This document shows, in pieces, positions 11,770 to 22,837 of a DNA stretch of 64,000 nucleotides. Made by a program: the position numbers and the translations under genes. Each line of letters begins with the position of its first letter. The first letter of the stretch is position 1. This DNA is from Hofstenia miamia (taxonomy: Eukaryota; Xenacoelomorpha; Acoela). The DNA is taken from positions 2,067,793 through 2,131,792 of the forward strand of contig SCFE01000026.1 of assembly GCA_004352715.1 (NCBI GenBank), given 5' to 3'. Under the pieces are notes generated by a model. That model saw only the letters and a list, made by a program, of their open reading frames with translations, made no database searches and had not been told where the DNA came from.

Positions 11770-12975
11770 ATTAGATTAATGGTTTTAGCTCGCAAAAATA
11801 AATTCTAATCAATTGTCATTGTAAGATGCAATTTAATCAAACTTATGAAAAATTATTTACGAAAAGGAGAAATATCCTGTATTAGCACTGCTCATGTAAT
11901 TTACGTGTTGAAAATGTGTGAGATCTGTCAACATTTAGGCACCTCCAATAGTGAAAAAGGAGAAATGCATGTTTCTTTATTTAAATATTGGAACGCCATC
12001 AAAATTTAACTTACTGTTAAACATTTAATCCTTTGCAACCTTTGCAATATTATTAACACTACTGAAAATGTTGTCAACTTTTATATACTTTACAAATTAT
12101 TGAAATGGTGACAGTAAATAAGAAAATATTCAAAGTTTGGATTGAAAATTTGAAATTCACTTCGTCATATAGTCAAATGTGAAATTCCGATGTCGATATT
12201 TATCACTTATATTGGGCTATGTTAATATTAATTCAGTAGCATTCAAAATTTTTTTGCAAATCACTTATTTGATGCAGCTAAAGAAAAAATGTAAAGATAA
12301 ACTAAAATTATACATTTATTTAAAACTATTTTGTAAAATACATAACATTTAAGCAGCTTGTAGGTAGTACCTGAAGAAGAAAATATATTTAAAAATATAT
12401 TATAAGTAGTTAAAATCAGAGTTTTGGTATAACATTGAATTACACAAATAAAATGTTAATTTGAAAGACTATATTTAAAATTGAGAACTGAAATCCAGTG
12501 GTAAAGGAAATAAACATTCTGTCCTAATTGGTATTTCCAGTTTAAAATTTGAGTTCATTTTCAAATTCTCCAGTGAATCAAAATAGCCAAGCAGTCTAAA
12601 ATACTTAATTATTGAGCTTAAATTTCGAAAACTGCATCCTTGCATCACATCAAAGTTATCAAAACAAATCCCTTTGACACATCAATATTAGTCAAAGTAA
12701 AACAGAAACACACTGTTTCAGTCACACCGTGATAGATTAAGATGAAAGAATTCTCCAACACAACATTGATTCAGTGTTCTATTTAAAATGTTATTTTATG
12801 CAGGGTCTCCAAACGGAGCAATGGTGGAGGCAGAGATAACTTCAATGTGGGGGATTTTAAAAACAGTGAATGCATTTCTAAAATTCTAAAATAATCCTTA
12901 GTAACACATTATGCGCGTAATTGACCGCAACTGTTAAACTCAAATAATAATTTCAACAATGAATTTCATGTTCTT
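11767..12975. other. AT-rich spacer, no gene recognised
   Basis: No frame over 60 codons with ATG and no recognisable motif on either strand. Confidence 0.6.
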
Positions 12976-12979
12976 ATGT

Positions 12980-13208
12980 CTATATATATATATNNNNNNN
13001 NNNNNNNNNNNNNNNNNNNNNNNNNNNNNNNNNNNNNNNNNNNNNNNNNNNNNNNNNNNNNNNNNNNNNNNNNNNNNNNNNNNNNNNNNNNNNNNNNNNN
13101 NNNNNNNNNNNNNNNNNNNNNNNNNNNNNNNNNNNNNNNNNNNNNNNNNNNNNNNNNNNNNNNNNNNNNNNNNNNNNNNNNNNNNNNNNNNNNNNNNNNN
13201 NNNNNNNN

Positions 13209-13239
<31 letters not shown>
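12980..13239. repeat. (TA)n with internal assembly gap
   Basis: TA units flank N at 12994-13208. Frames across it are artefacts. Confidence 0.9.
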
Positions 13240-13241
<2 letters not shown>

Positions 13242-13995
13242 AATATGAAAATTTTTATTAATTTACGAAAGAAATTCTATAAATGTGGAGAGAGATACTG
13301 CTTGCAGGAATGCATTACTTGCAATTTAATTAAAAGTATTTTAGCATAATAATAAAAAGTGAAATTACTAGATTCATTGCATTTTTTTCAGACGCTAATG
13401 ATTTCTTTGTATTACTCTAAGCTGCTTTGAAAATTATCTTTATCAGTATTTTGATAAAAGAGAGTATATTAACTTCGAAATTTTCAAGGTATGTTATCAT
13501 GTACTATTTACACATCTTATTAATTGAAAATATCATAAAAAAACGACAGTAATTTTTAAATACTTTGTACGGTTTATACATTTAATGGTGCAATTATCAT
13601 AATGCATAGCATATTTTTATGTACATTTTTCGATGGAAGCTTAAAAGAAGTATGAATTGAAGTAGATTCTTTTGAATTGAGGAGGTGACTAAGTTGCTTT
13701 TCTTGGAACTCGATTAGATCAAATACAAAATTCCACTTAAACAATGGAGTCATTTACAAAATGTTAATTTTCTAAATTTTTCAAAATTTATAATTATAAA
13801 GTCGAAAAAAGTTATTTAAGGTGTGTACTGGCTTTCAAAACTTTATATTTTTCTTAAAAAATAAGTTTAAATTTTCATCACCAATAGCAATTTAAGGAAC
13901 TTGAACATTGACCTTTTCTCTAGTGGCATTGGTGTAAATCTGGAAGTACATGGAAGCTATCATATGATAACTTGAAATGATCTAGTCACTATGTA
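13240..13995. other. AT-rich spacer, no gene recognised
   Basis: Nothing beyond AT-rich low-information sequence was seen. Confidence 0.55.
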
Positions 13996-13999
13996 TAGC

Positions 14000-14810
14000 A
14001 TTGTTGTAAGTTATCACCTTAACATTCAGGCTCCATTTAGGTATATTCGGGAGTTTTCTAAGTTTGTTGGATTAAAAGCTTAAGCCCTTTATATGAGGCA
14101 TAGAGATGAAACTTCTCTTCGGACGGCTAAATTGCTAAAATAGGCATGTGATATCTTAATAAAGAATAATCGTAATGTCTTCTATGGATACAGGGTTAAT
14201 CTTGCTCCGGAGCAGCGTCAAATTTTCAAAGTTATTTCATCAATTCAGAGTAATAACTTTCAAATCAATGCATAGGCTTATTGTGTTTCGCTTCACCTCA
14301 CCTGATTTAATGTCATACTTCGTGAAAAAATTCTGATTGCCAATTCATTTTTACTGAATGATGATGCCCTTTCAAAAGTTCAAAGCATGTATATTAATCT
14401 GGATCCTAACTTCAGGTAGTTTGACCTTGTGACTGTCCGTGATATGACTCAAATTATTTTATCTCTGAAATCCAGGTCTTGGAATTTTGATCTCCTACCG
14501 ACATTCTTGATAAATCATGACCAGCTTCGCCATGCTGCAGTTATATCACAAGAATTGTTAACTTATTTTTGTCATCTTGGATATTTCTTCTGACTCTCAA
14601 ATGCGCTATTAACTACTTCAATATTAAAGAAGTCAAATTAAGACTCATCAGACGTCTCTAATTATCATCCTATAGCGAATCTTTCCTTCATGGAAATAAT
14701 CATAGAAAAAATCATCTCAACCCAGCACATTTTCTATCTTGAGGGAATTAGCTCTATATTTAAGAACACACTAAGACTGTTTTTAATCACGTTTAAAAAA
14801 AGCATTTAAA
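14000..14810 (+). pseudogene. LINE reverse-transcriptase N-terminal fragment
   Basis: Plus-strand frames, broken by several stops, carry the order expected just upstream of the RT catalytic boxes in AP-endonuclease-type LINEs. Near 14430-14520 there is LKSRSWNFDLLPTFLI, the counterpart of the usual 'KS...D..PT.LL' segment. Near 14655-14720 there is SDVSNYHPIANLSFMEIIIE followed by Lys, matching 'NYRPI.NL...K..E'. Earlier pieces (ILIKNNRNVFYGYRVN) fit the linker before RT. The region with the catalytic Asp-Asp box is absent, so the copy is truncated at both ends. Clade not assigned. Confidence 0.65.
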
Positions 14811-15528
14811 ACAAGTTTTTATACATACATGATGCGCATATTTTCTGCAAAATTATTTAAGTAAAGGGTTGCATAACTAACTGCATTATTCATACCAAAT
14901 TATAAATGGTACTAAACGATATATTCATCATTTCTAGAAGCAATATATGTATGTATATGCGCATGCTGTACATATATTGGCGCTAGGTACTATGTACTTA
15001 TTGTTAGGCAAAAATTTATAACTATGTAACTTTTAATTTAAAATAATTTGAAACATTTGCCATTTTTTCACATCGCATCTTTTTGTAAAATTATGAATGA
15101 TTACTTAGAATATCAAATTCCAGAAAATTGTTAAGCTGGAAAATGAACATCTTTGTCAATAAACAAATAAAATCCACCTTCCTAATTTCAAATTAAAGTA
15201 TGCAAAGTTCAACTTAAAATATGTGAATTTATAATTGAGATACGAAAATTTCAAATTAAAAAATTTAAACTTGATGATACATACATATTTGTAATCTTTA
15301 AATTGAATATATGCCAATTCCAAACTAAAATTCTGCATGAAAACTTGTTAAGCATTACTGTACGAAATATAACTAATTTCATGACAAACTTAAGGTAGCT
15401 ATTGAGATTTTTACAAAAATTTATCAGAAAATCCACAATTTTGCCAACATTTTGGTTAAAAATCTAAAAAAATTTTCTTTAAATATTGCAAGTTTCTAAG
15501 AAAAATTTTTAAATAATTAGTAATTTAA
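14811..15528. other. AT-rich spacer, no gene recognised
   Basis: Contains internal near-repeats of AAATTTCAAATTAAA type around 15180-15310, giving minus-strand low-complexity frames. These are not convincing genes. Confidence 0.5.
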
Positions 15529-15703
15529 CACTAGAACTCCGAACCGGTGATTTGTGACCGTTTTTGATGCAATTGTTAAACAACTACTTCCCTACATGTA
15601 AAAATTTTTACAAGTTTACACCTATATTCACTAATTCTGCTGTAAAGTACGAATTGATGACATTTTCGGAAAACAGACAGACTTGGATATGAAAAATCAT
15701 TAA

Positions 15704-16015
15704 TACCCTTTAAACTCCGAAAACCGGTCATTTGTGACCCAGACTAAACATTTCATGCATGCGTTTGTGTAGTTATATTTATGCAGTAATATACTTTATA
15801 TTGAGCATGTATTTAACAGTTTTGATCGTTTTAGTTAAAAATTAATGGCAAGAGAAGCAGCAAAGCGGGCTCTTAATCAAATTACGTGGGATATTGCATC
15901 AGATAGCAGTAGCAGTGTTTATTAAATATGAACCTGAATGCCTGTATAATTCTCACTGTAATAAATGCTACACAAATACCGTCATTTATGACCGGATTAG
16001 GAATTAAAGGGTGTA
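15704..16015. mobile_element. piggyBac-type non-autonomous element with TTAA duplications
   Basis: TTAA at 15700-15703 is followed by TACCCTTTAAACTCCG, then CCGGTCATTTGTGACC. At the right, TTAA at 16016-16019 is preceded, read inverted, by TACACCCTTTAATTCC and then CCGGTCATAAATGACGG. TTAA target sites and inverted ends fit piggyBac-type transposition. The 312-bp body holds a short ATG frame (separate entry) that may be the remnant of a transposase N-terminus. A related end, TTAA followed by CACTAGAACTCCGAACCGG and GATTTGTGACC, lies at 15525-15557 just upstream, so a second, partial copy probably abuts it. Confidence 0.65.
15845..15925 (+). pseudogene. 26-codon frame inside the piggyBac-type element
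   Basis: ATG-initiated frame starting MAREAAKRALNQITWDIASD, continuing with a Ser run and ending TAA. The Asp/Ser-rich turn resembles the acidic N-terminal leader that piggyBac transposases often have before the catalytic domain. The resemblance is compositional only. It sits centrally between the two inverted ends, which supports descent from a transposase gene by internal deletion. Confidence 0.35.
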
Positions 16016-16019
16016 TTAA

Positions 16020-16640
16020 ATTTTCGGAATGCTAGTGATAAATAAATGAAATATGAAACACTTAAAGTTGACATTTTGAAAATATAAAATACTTCCATTT
16101 GCTGAACGAAAGTAATAAATTGGAGTGATTGCTTTATTCTTTTGTTAATAATTAATTCCTAAATGCAATTTCCTTCCTATTGTAAGTAGCCACCCACCGA
16201 ACTCTTCAATAAATGTTAATTATATCTGTACTCATTCACAACTAAATGTCACTTTAATAGTTCATTTGTAACATACAGTGTGAGTTTGCAGAAATCAGAA
16301 ACCAGCGATAAATACATGAAAAAATGTGACTTCGTAGAACCCTTGGGATCTCTAATTTTAAGATTGGTAGTAAGTTTTGAATTACAAATCATAGGTGTAT
16401 TGTAGGTGACCGGATATGGGCTTGCAACATATCGATTTTATAAATTAGGCTATATTTCGTTTGTACATGCTGTGGAGAATCATGCATTCCTTTTGCAGTT
16501 CTCCCATTTGTTTCAAATTTAACAAAAATTCACCACAACGTTAATATTATTTAGCTAGGTACATGCACAATTTAATGCACATATAATGTAGCAGTGATAG
16601 CGAGAGGTAGCATGGTGTACTTGCAATTTGGTAATTGAAA
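16020..16640. other. Spacer, no gene recognised
   Basis: AT-rich; no element ends or frames of note. Confidence 0.5.
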
Positions 16641-16644
16641 TATA

Positions 16645-16953
16645 TTTTCCAGTGTGGGCTTAAGAAGGGCCTATGAAAGATTAAAACTGATCAGAAAAAA
16701 TCCCAATCTCAGCGTTTTTCATAATCCCATAACATCGCTGAATTTTCACCAAAATCAAGTACTCAAAGAGGCCCACCATCTCCAGAAAATACAAAGAACT
16801 CTCTTAAAGTCTATTAAGAAATTTAGAAAAATAACTTTTGCTCATTGGCACATTCTATTAATTGATGTGCTTACATATATTGTAATAGTGAAAATTTCGG
16901 TAAAAAATCTCCTGATCTGGAAGAATTGGATAGTATTTACTATGTCACAATGA
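16645..16953 (+). CDS. Possible exon of unknown gene
   Basis: A 99-codon open frame begins directly after TATTTTCCAG, a good splice-acceptor shape, with no ATG at its start. It is Lys/Arg/His-rich (for example RRAYERLKLIRKNPNLS) and predicted mostly helical by composition, with a hydrophobic stretch near its end (WHILLIDVLTYIVIV). I recognise no family. No clear donor site with a continuing exon was identified. In AT-rich sequence a frame of this length can arise by chance, so it is only a candidate. Confidence 0.25.
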   Translation, partial: FSSVGLRRAYERLKLIRKNPNLSVFHNPITSLNFHQNQVLKEAHHLQKIQRTLLKSIKKFRKITFAHWHILLIDVLTYIVIVKISVKNLLIWKNWIVFTMSQ

Positions 16954-17122
16954 AATTTCATAATTTTAAAAGCGTTCAAGTTGCCCTGCTACCTTATTTT
17001 CAGTGCATCTGGTGCTCTTTTGTAAAGTTACAGTGAAGATTTTATGTATATTTTAATATGCATTAACTTACACAAAATTACAATAAAATTAAAAATTCAC
17101 TATCCTCACAATTGTTATATTC

Positions 17123-17514
17123 CAGACCTGTCAACGAGCAGAGCTTCTAACGAGCCGACCCGAGCCGAGATTGAGCAGAGTGTTGTATATACAACGAGCC
17201 CAAAACGAGCCGTTTCTAAGCAAACCAAATTTATATTGCTGCTAGTTAATTTGATTATGCAGATTTTTCATATTTTTTCATTCAATATTCCTTATTTATA
17301 ATCTTATTTTAGAAATGTTTATTAAATAATAGGAAGAGCAATTGAAAAAATTGAGAACACAATATTTTTCAAAAAAACACCGAGTTGAAACGAGCCTCAC
17401 TGAAAGATTTTCTGTGGCGAGCCAGGGCCTTCTAAATATTTAGAAGGCCCTGNNNNNNNNNNNNNNNNNNNNNNNNNNNNNNNNCTTAGAAGGTACGGCT
17501 CGTTGACAAGTCTG
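17123..17514 (+). mobile_element. hAT MITE with GAGCC-rich ends, copy 1
   Basis: Starts CAGACCTGTCAACGAGC and ends, read inverted, CAGACTTGTCAACGAGCC. It is flanked by a perfect 8-bp target duplication, TTATATTC (17115-17122 and 17515-17522). The body shares the run TTATTAAATAATAGGAAGAG and the GAGCC-containing stretches with the copies at 31235, 35159 and 39013. A gap of 32 N (17453-17484) lies inside, directly beside a perfect 30-bp palindrome (17423-17452). The perfect target duplication makes this the best-preserved insertion of the family here. Confidence 0.88.
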
Positions 17515-17522
17515 TTATATTC

Positions 17523-18250
17523 AGTGATTTGATACGAACATAATATGTAGATGTCTTCAGTTTTTTACTGATTCATGGTAAATCATCGTACTTCATTCAA
17601 TTCGCAATGAGAAACTTATTTTGTGTGCAATAACTACATGTCTCACCAAAAAATTAATTGAAATATCGTCTTAAAATTTTCAATTTGAATATGAACTCAC
17701 TGATATATAGCTTTCCTAAAAATGCTCAAATTTGACATTTTCTTAAAGCAATTACATTTTAATCAAATGCATTAATTTTTTTTCACATTCATTTAAAAAA
17801 TGGAATGTAGATTTTATCAAACCAACCTATCTAACATGCTGATAATATCTCTATACTTTACGATGACAAATATGAAGATAAAGCAATAAATCAAGTTGAG
17901 CTTCACTGCTGATTATCATGCAATTCGTTTTCAACGCATAAATTACTTATCAATGTCTGAAAAATGAATTTTGCTTCTTAGTCCTTATAGTGCTCTACAA
18001 ATTTTCCAAAAAAATTCTCATCATAATGAAATACCGAAATTCCTGAAATTGTATTTTTTGAATTCTTAGGGGTAACGTTTTAAGGAACACATTTAAATTG
18101 CCATTAGTATATACATTGAAAGTAAAAAAAAATCAATTGTACAACTTCTCGATTAATTGGTAATTTTTTAATTATGGTAGTATTTTATTTTCCAATATGA
18201 ACAGAGAACTAATTACGAAACATGAAACTATAAATACGAATTCTTTGAAA
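17523..18250. other. AT-rich spacer, no gene recognised
   Basis: No motif or element end seen. Confidence 0.55.
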
Positions 18251-18254
18251 AGAT

Positions 18255-18281
18255 ATATATATATATATATATATATATATC
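18255..18281. repeat. (TA)n microsatellite
   Basis: Pure TA tract, immediately upstream of the LINE C-terminal fragment. Confidence 0.95.
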
Positions 18282-18284
18282 CTA

Positions 18285-18566
18285 AGTCCTATGCACGCCA
18301 CTATTTTTAATAAAATTATAAAATTACTCCAATCTTATCTTTGCACAAAAATCTCTGAATTTTCCAAAAAATTCAACGAAAGAACAAAAAGATTTTTTCT
18401 AACAAAGTATACACTTAAAATTAAATGAAATTCATTTTTAAACAATGCAGTAAGACAGTGGAATGAATTCCCCCAAGAGATTAAATGCATTAAGAACATA
18501 AAAGAATTTCACAAACATGTTAAGGAAATAATTCTAAAACAAAAGTTCATCTCCAGGAAATCTTGA
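18285..18566 (+). pseudogene. LINE ORF2 C-terminal fragment
   Basis: The frame near 18445-18565 reads AVRQWNEFPQEIKCIKNIKE followed by a Phe-His-Lys stretch and a stop. The 'WN.(L/F)P..I+...(I/F).FK' pattern is the usual end of AP-endonuclease-type LINE ORF2 proteins. An in-frame stop just upstream shows decay. The same C-terminal pattern occurs at 20095 (minus), 29190 (plus), 46420 (minus) and 50410 (plus). Confidence 0.6.
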
Positions 18567-19800
18567 ATGGATTGAAAATTTTATAATACCGGTAATACTA
18601 CAAGTACCACAAGTAACAAGCTCTATATTTGAGTTTTTTTAGAGGTAATATCAGATTTTTAAATTGCAGAAAAAATCTCTTCATATAAAATATCTTATTT
18701 TATCATCGCATTTCAAACATGGCCAATCTTATTAATCTATATTCCTATATTAATCTATTGAATTCTCCAAAAAAGTTAAGGATGAATTGAGACATTATTT
18801 CTGGAAAAAATTTGTATTATATTATAAAAACAACTCACCTCGCTCAAAGTCATTGATTTGCTTATGTTGAAATTGTGGTAGGCGTATTTGATTTGATAGT
18901 ATTCATGTTAATGGTAAATGAATTATTTTACATTAATTTGTAATGGGAAGCTATAGAATTCTTCTGCTACTGCACTGTTTGACTTCACAAATTTAGCTAG
19001 AGACTCGATGAAATTGAAACTATTGCTAGCAGAGATTCGATGCGCATGGCTACATGGACTTACAAATCTTTTCCATTCAAACGGAGTGCTCGGTGGGCTT
19101 AGAAATTTGTCACCCCTACTTAAATGCATACTAAATGATGTAATAAATATTTTTGGCCTACATACTATTAGTTCAGTTCAAAGAGCAATTCGTACAACGT
19201 GAATAATATATTAAACTAAATATTATCTATTTGATTTTTAGTCTTGTACATCTATTTGGGCTGCCTTTGACACTAATTATGAGTAGCAAATATTTTTGAA
19301 CAAAATGATTCTATATCAAAAGAATTTAAGACAAAATCAATAGACTTTCAATATAATTTATATATTTGTGGGTTAAATGTATGCATTTTTATTACGCTGC
19401 TGTAAATCACTAGCAATGACATTTATAAAGTGATAAATAGCAAAACGAGATATAAATTTTGCTTGAATCATGCAAAAAAACCACTCGTACATCGTAACAT
19501 TCATTGTAAGCCAATCGGAGTAGTTGGTATTGTCAATAAAACGTTCAGTAAAAACTCTACAGTTACCACTTTCTCGCTGTCATTAAAAAAGCTAGTATAA
19601 GCTATAACATTGCAATCACCATTTACTAGAGTAAGATACGATACTATACTGGAAATATCTACCAGTCCTGCTGATTTGTGTTTCATTTCTATTGTTAAGT
19701 ATAATAGAATAACTTTTCTCCATTGAAATGAGGTAAATACTTGAGACTACTGATAAAAATACACTATTGTCTTTTTGTAAATAATTGGTTCAAGCCTTGC
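18567..19800. other. Spacer, no gene recognised
   Basis: Frames at 19008-19202 (plus) and 18923-19129 (minus) overlap each other and match nothing I know. The region near 18940-19135 is less AT-rich than its surroundings, so a decayed element or exon is possible. Confidence 0.4.
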
Positions 19801-19805
19801 CTAAA

Positions 19806-20410
19806 TAAGAGTCAGAGCAAATTTATTGCGCAATATGTGTATACAAGATCTACAAACTAACACATGACAAAAAATAAACATGAACAAATAACTACAAATT
19901 AATATGTACAATATATGTAATAATATAGTAATGTTTGAGTGGATGTTTGTGTAGGTGCTCAATGTTAGATGTATGTTTCGAGTGCATGAAGTGTATTACC
20001 GTCCCCTAATGTGTACTGTTTTTTCAAAAGAAATTGTTTCAATTTTTTTCTAAACTTTTTATAGTTTTTTTTCTATTCGCGTTTCATAATCTAAATTATT
20101 CCAAAATTTAATTGATATGTGATGAAAGCCATTAGAATTTTTATCTAAACACAAAAATTTTTGCGATCGCTCATTTAATTTAATATTAATATTCTTAATT
20201 GGGGCAACAGTGTTTACTGCTTTGTAGAACAGGAATTAAGAAGATTAGATATAGTGTAGGCAATGTATTTAGTAGTGTGATTATAAATCCACATCAATAA
20301 ATATCAAAACATATTTTTTAATCAAGTTGAATACATGAATAGAGACACATTTTAGCTTAGTAGATATTAAATAAAATTGGTTCTAGTCCCATGCTGATAC
20401 TGTAGTCTAA
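19806..20410 (-). pseudogene. LINE 3' region, minus strand
   Basis: Minus-strand reading gives an ORF2 C-terminal remnant, IKFWNNLDYETRIEK, near 20060-20120. Upstream (to about 20410) a decayed frame includes TTKYIAYTISNLLNSC. Downstream is a 3' untranslated region ending GCAATAAATTTGCTCTGACTCTTA at 19806-19830. That terminus matches those at 1627 and 51193. Stops and frame changes are frequent, so this is an old truncated copy. Confidence 0.65.
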
Positions 20411-21278
20411 ATGCATATGCAGTTTATTGTTATTATGTCCTAGAAAATTAGCTAAATAATTCTATCTGTCTCTGACATAGAATTTCCAAATCAATTCTTA
20501 TAAAACAATGTACTCTTGGTGACAGTATTGCTGCATTTGAAGAATTTAATCCAATTCTACACACCAACAAAACCATTCGCAATCACAAAGAAAAATAATT
20601 TTTGAAAATTGTTGTTAGTTTGTCTTTTATACACTAATATTGAAAAGAAGTTACGTTGGCCTTTAAATGTTTAAGTTGAAATTGCTTTCACACCTGTCTA
20701 CTACAAGTGATCAAGCTGTTGTTGAAGAATTATATTTTAATCGCTTTGAAGCTTTATTCATCTTCGAACAAAAATTCATTGATTTGATGACTAAATTCAC
20801 GTAGAGAATAAAATACATACATTTTTTGGGGAGATTTTAAACCAAACAAGAGTAAAATTAATCACATATGCTTTAGGTTATTGATTTGTTTTTGTCCTGA
20901 CTGTAGAACTGATGCTGGTGAAAAATTCACTTTCTTAGTCACGTTCTCTGCTTTTGGTCACACTGGACTTTTGGAACGGGACTATTACCATAAGGCTCTA
21001 ACGGTTACATTCCACATGAGACAATTCCAAACAACCCTACAAAAGTTTGACTAGGAGTCATTAATTATATCGTTACTTCAATGGGGGTATGTTCTTAAAA
21101 GAACACAAATTGTTTAAAATAACAATTATTTATTTAATCCTAGCCAATTTTTTAGATGATGTAATTTGGAAATATTAACGAATGGGTAGAAATTATTACC
21201 CATACGAATATTATTCAATTTACATTCATAAAAACAACTTCAAATTTTCATACTTAATCTAAACGCCATATATTGTTA
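20411..21278. other. AT-rich spacer, no gene recognised
   Basis: No frame or element end I can support. Confidence 0.5.
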
Positions 21279-21286
21279 GTTATAAC

Positions 21287-21463
21287 TAGGGTGATTACCA
21301 TATTTTGACCTAAAAATGAAATTTTGTACTGAAAAATATTTTAAGTTTTTGACATCTAACCAAACTAAAAAATTGCCCAATTAACATTTTCAGGTCTAAG
21401 TAAATTTTGCTTAATGTACTTGATCAAAAAACATTTTAATTTTACTTAGTTTTACGGGCCCTA
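21287..21463. mobile_element. Small hAT-like MITE with 8-bp target duplication
   Basis: Begins TAGGGTGATT and ends GGGCCCTA. Flanked by GTTATAAC (21279-21286) and GTTATAAT (21464-21471), 7 of 8 matching. The terminal inverted match is short (TAGGG with CCCTA). A 177-bp body without coding capacity fits a MITE. An inverted partial copy, including flanking bases, lies across the gap at 21935-22040. Confidence 0.55.
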
Positions 21464-21623
21464 GTTATAATAATTCACTCAATATATAGTAAGATATTTA
21501 ACATGAACTATTTCGATTTTTATCAAAGAAATTAATTCTAAGAATTATAATTTTTAAATAAGAACCACTCAGACCGTCTCTAAGAGAATGACATTAAGTG
21601 AATATTTTTAAGTAATTTAAGTA

Positions 21624-22064
21624 ATATATATATATATATATATATANNNNNNNNNNNNNNNNNNNNNNNNNNNNNNNNNNNNNNNNNNNNNNNNNNNNNN
21701 NNNNNNNNNNNNNNNNNNNNNNNNNNNNNNNNNNNNNNNNNNNNNNNNNNNNNNNNNNNNNNNNNNNNNNNNNNNNNNNNNNNNNNNNNNNNNNNNNNNN
21801 NNNNNNNNNNNNNNNNNNNNNNNNNNNNNNNNNNNNNNNNNNNNNNNNNNNNNNNNNNNNNNNNNNNNNNNNNNNNNNNNNNNNNNNNNNNNNNNNNNNN
21901 NNNNNNNNNNNNNNNNNNNNNNNNNNNNNNNNNNACTATATATTGAGTGAGTTTTTATAACTAGGGCCCGTAAAACTAAATAAAGTCAAAATGTTTTTTT
22001 GAAAAAGAACATGCAGCAAATTGGCTTAAACGTGAAAAATGGTAATTATATATATATATATATC
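21624..22064. repeat. (TA)n, gap, and inverted partial copy of the 21.3-21.5 kb segment
   Basis: TA repeat, N at 21647-21934, then ACTATATATTGAGTGA and TTATAACTAGGGCCCGTAAA. This is the reverse complement of the segment around 21448-21492, including bases outside the MITE. A further (TA)n lies at 22046-22064. The duplicated flank means the inverted pairing is not simply a second MITE insertion. Confidence 0.75.
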
Positions 22065-22081
22065 ACTTAAGAAATCTGTAT

Positions 22082-22640
22082 CAGAAATGGAAGTGGGGCG
22101 AGTCGATCAATGAGGTAAGGTGGGGGTGGGGCAAGTCGGGGCCAGCTATGGGGCAAGAATAAAGTGGGTACCCATTGTGCAAAAGTGGTGTAAAAACCTT
22201 TTTCAGTTGAGAAATACTGAACCAAAGAACGGACGTTTTTTGAGATTGTGAACTTAATTTTTTGGCATCACAGTTCCCTGCTTGATGAAATTTCGAATGA
22301 CTTGGAAATTTTGAAAAAACCCAACAAGTTCTTTTTGATCTGATTTATTATCAATAAGCTCTTTGTAATTATAATATATTGCATAAAATATTTGATTTAT
22401 ATATTCAAAATTTGTTATTTGGCTGCTAGTGATATATTTAATATATATTGTTATTAGATTCCTATAAATAATAATAGTACAAATCCCTTTGAAAAAATGA
22501 TTTTGTCTCTTTTAGGCAATAGTGGTGTGGTGCAGTGCAATAAAAATTGTCATCGAACAAATATGGAGCAATAAGATATTGCAAGTAGTTCTCTGGAGGG
22601 AGATTTCTTTGAGTGGGGCAATTTGGGGCTGTAGAAAATA
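22082..22640 (-). mobile_element. Truncated hAT-type non-autonomous element, sister of 29874-30609
   Basis: The left end CAGAAATGGAAGTGGGG and the following GGGTACCCATTGTGCAAAAG match, in reverse complement, the right end of the element at 29874-30609. Inner blocks (for example AAAAATTGTCATCGAACAAA and ATATGGAGCAATAA at 22540-22580) match its middle. Homology stops near 22640 and the other inverted end is missing, so no target duplication can be checked. No coding capacity. Confidence 0.7.
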
Positions 22641-22801
22641 AAGCTTGGAACAAGCTTGTTACAAAACTATAAAGAACCTTCAATTCAAGTAAAATAATAT
22701 TTCTCTAATAGCATTGCGGATGTAGTGTATAATTGTATTTTATCCAGGGTTGGTGTTCAATCGAAAAACCGCAATTGCGCAAACTGCACAATGCACCCAA
22801 A

Positions 22802-22837
<36 letters not shown>

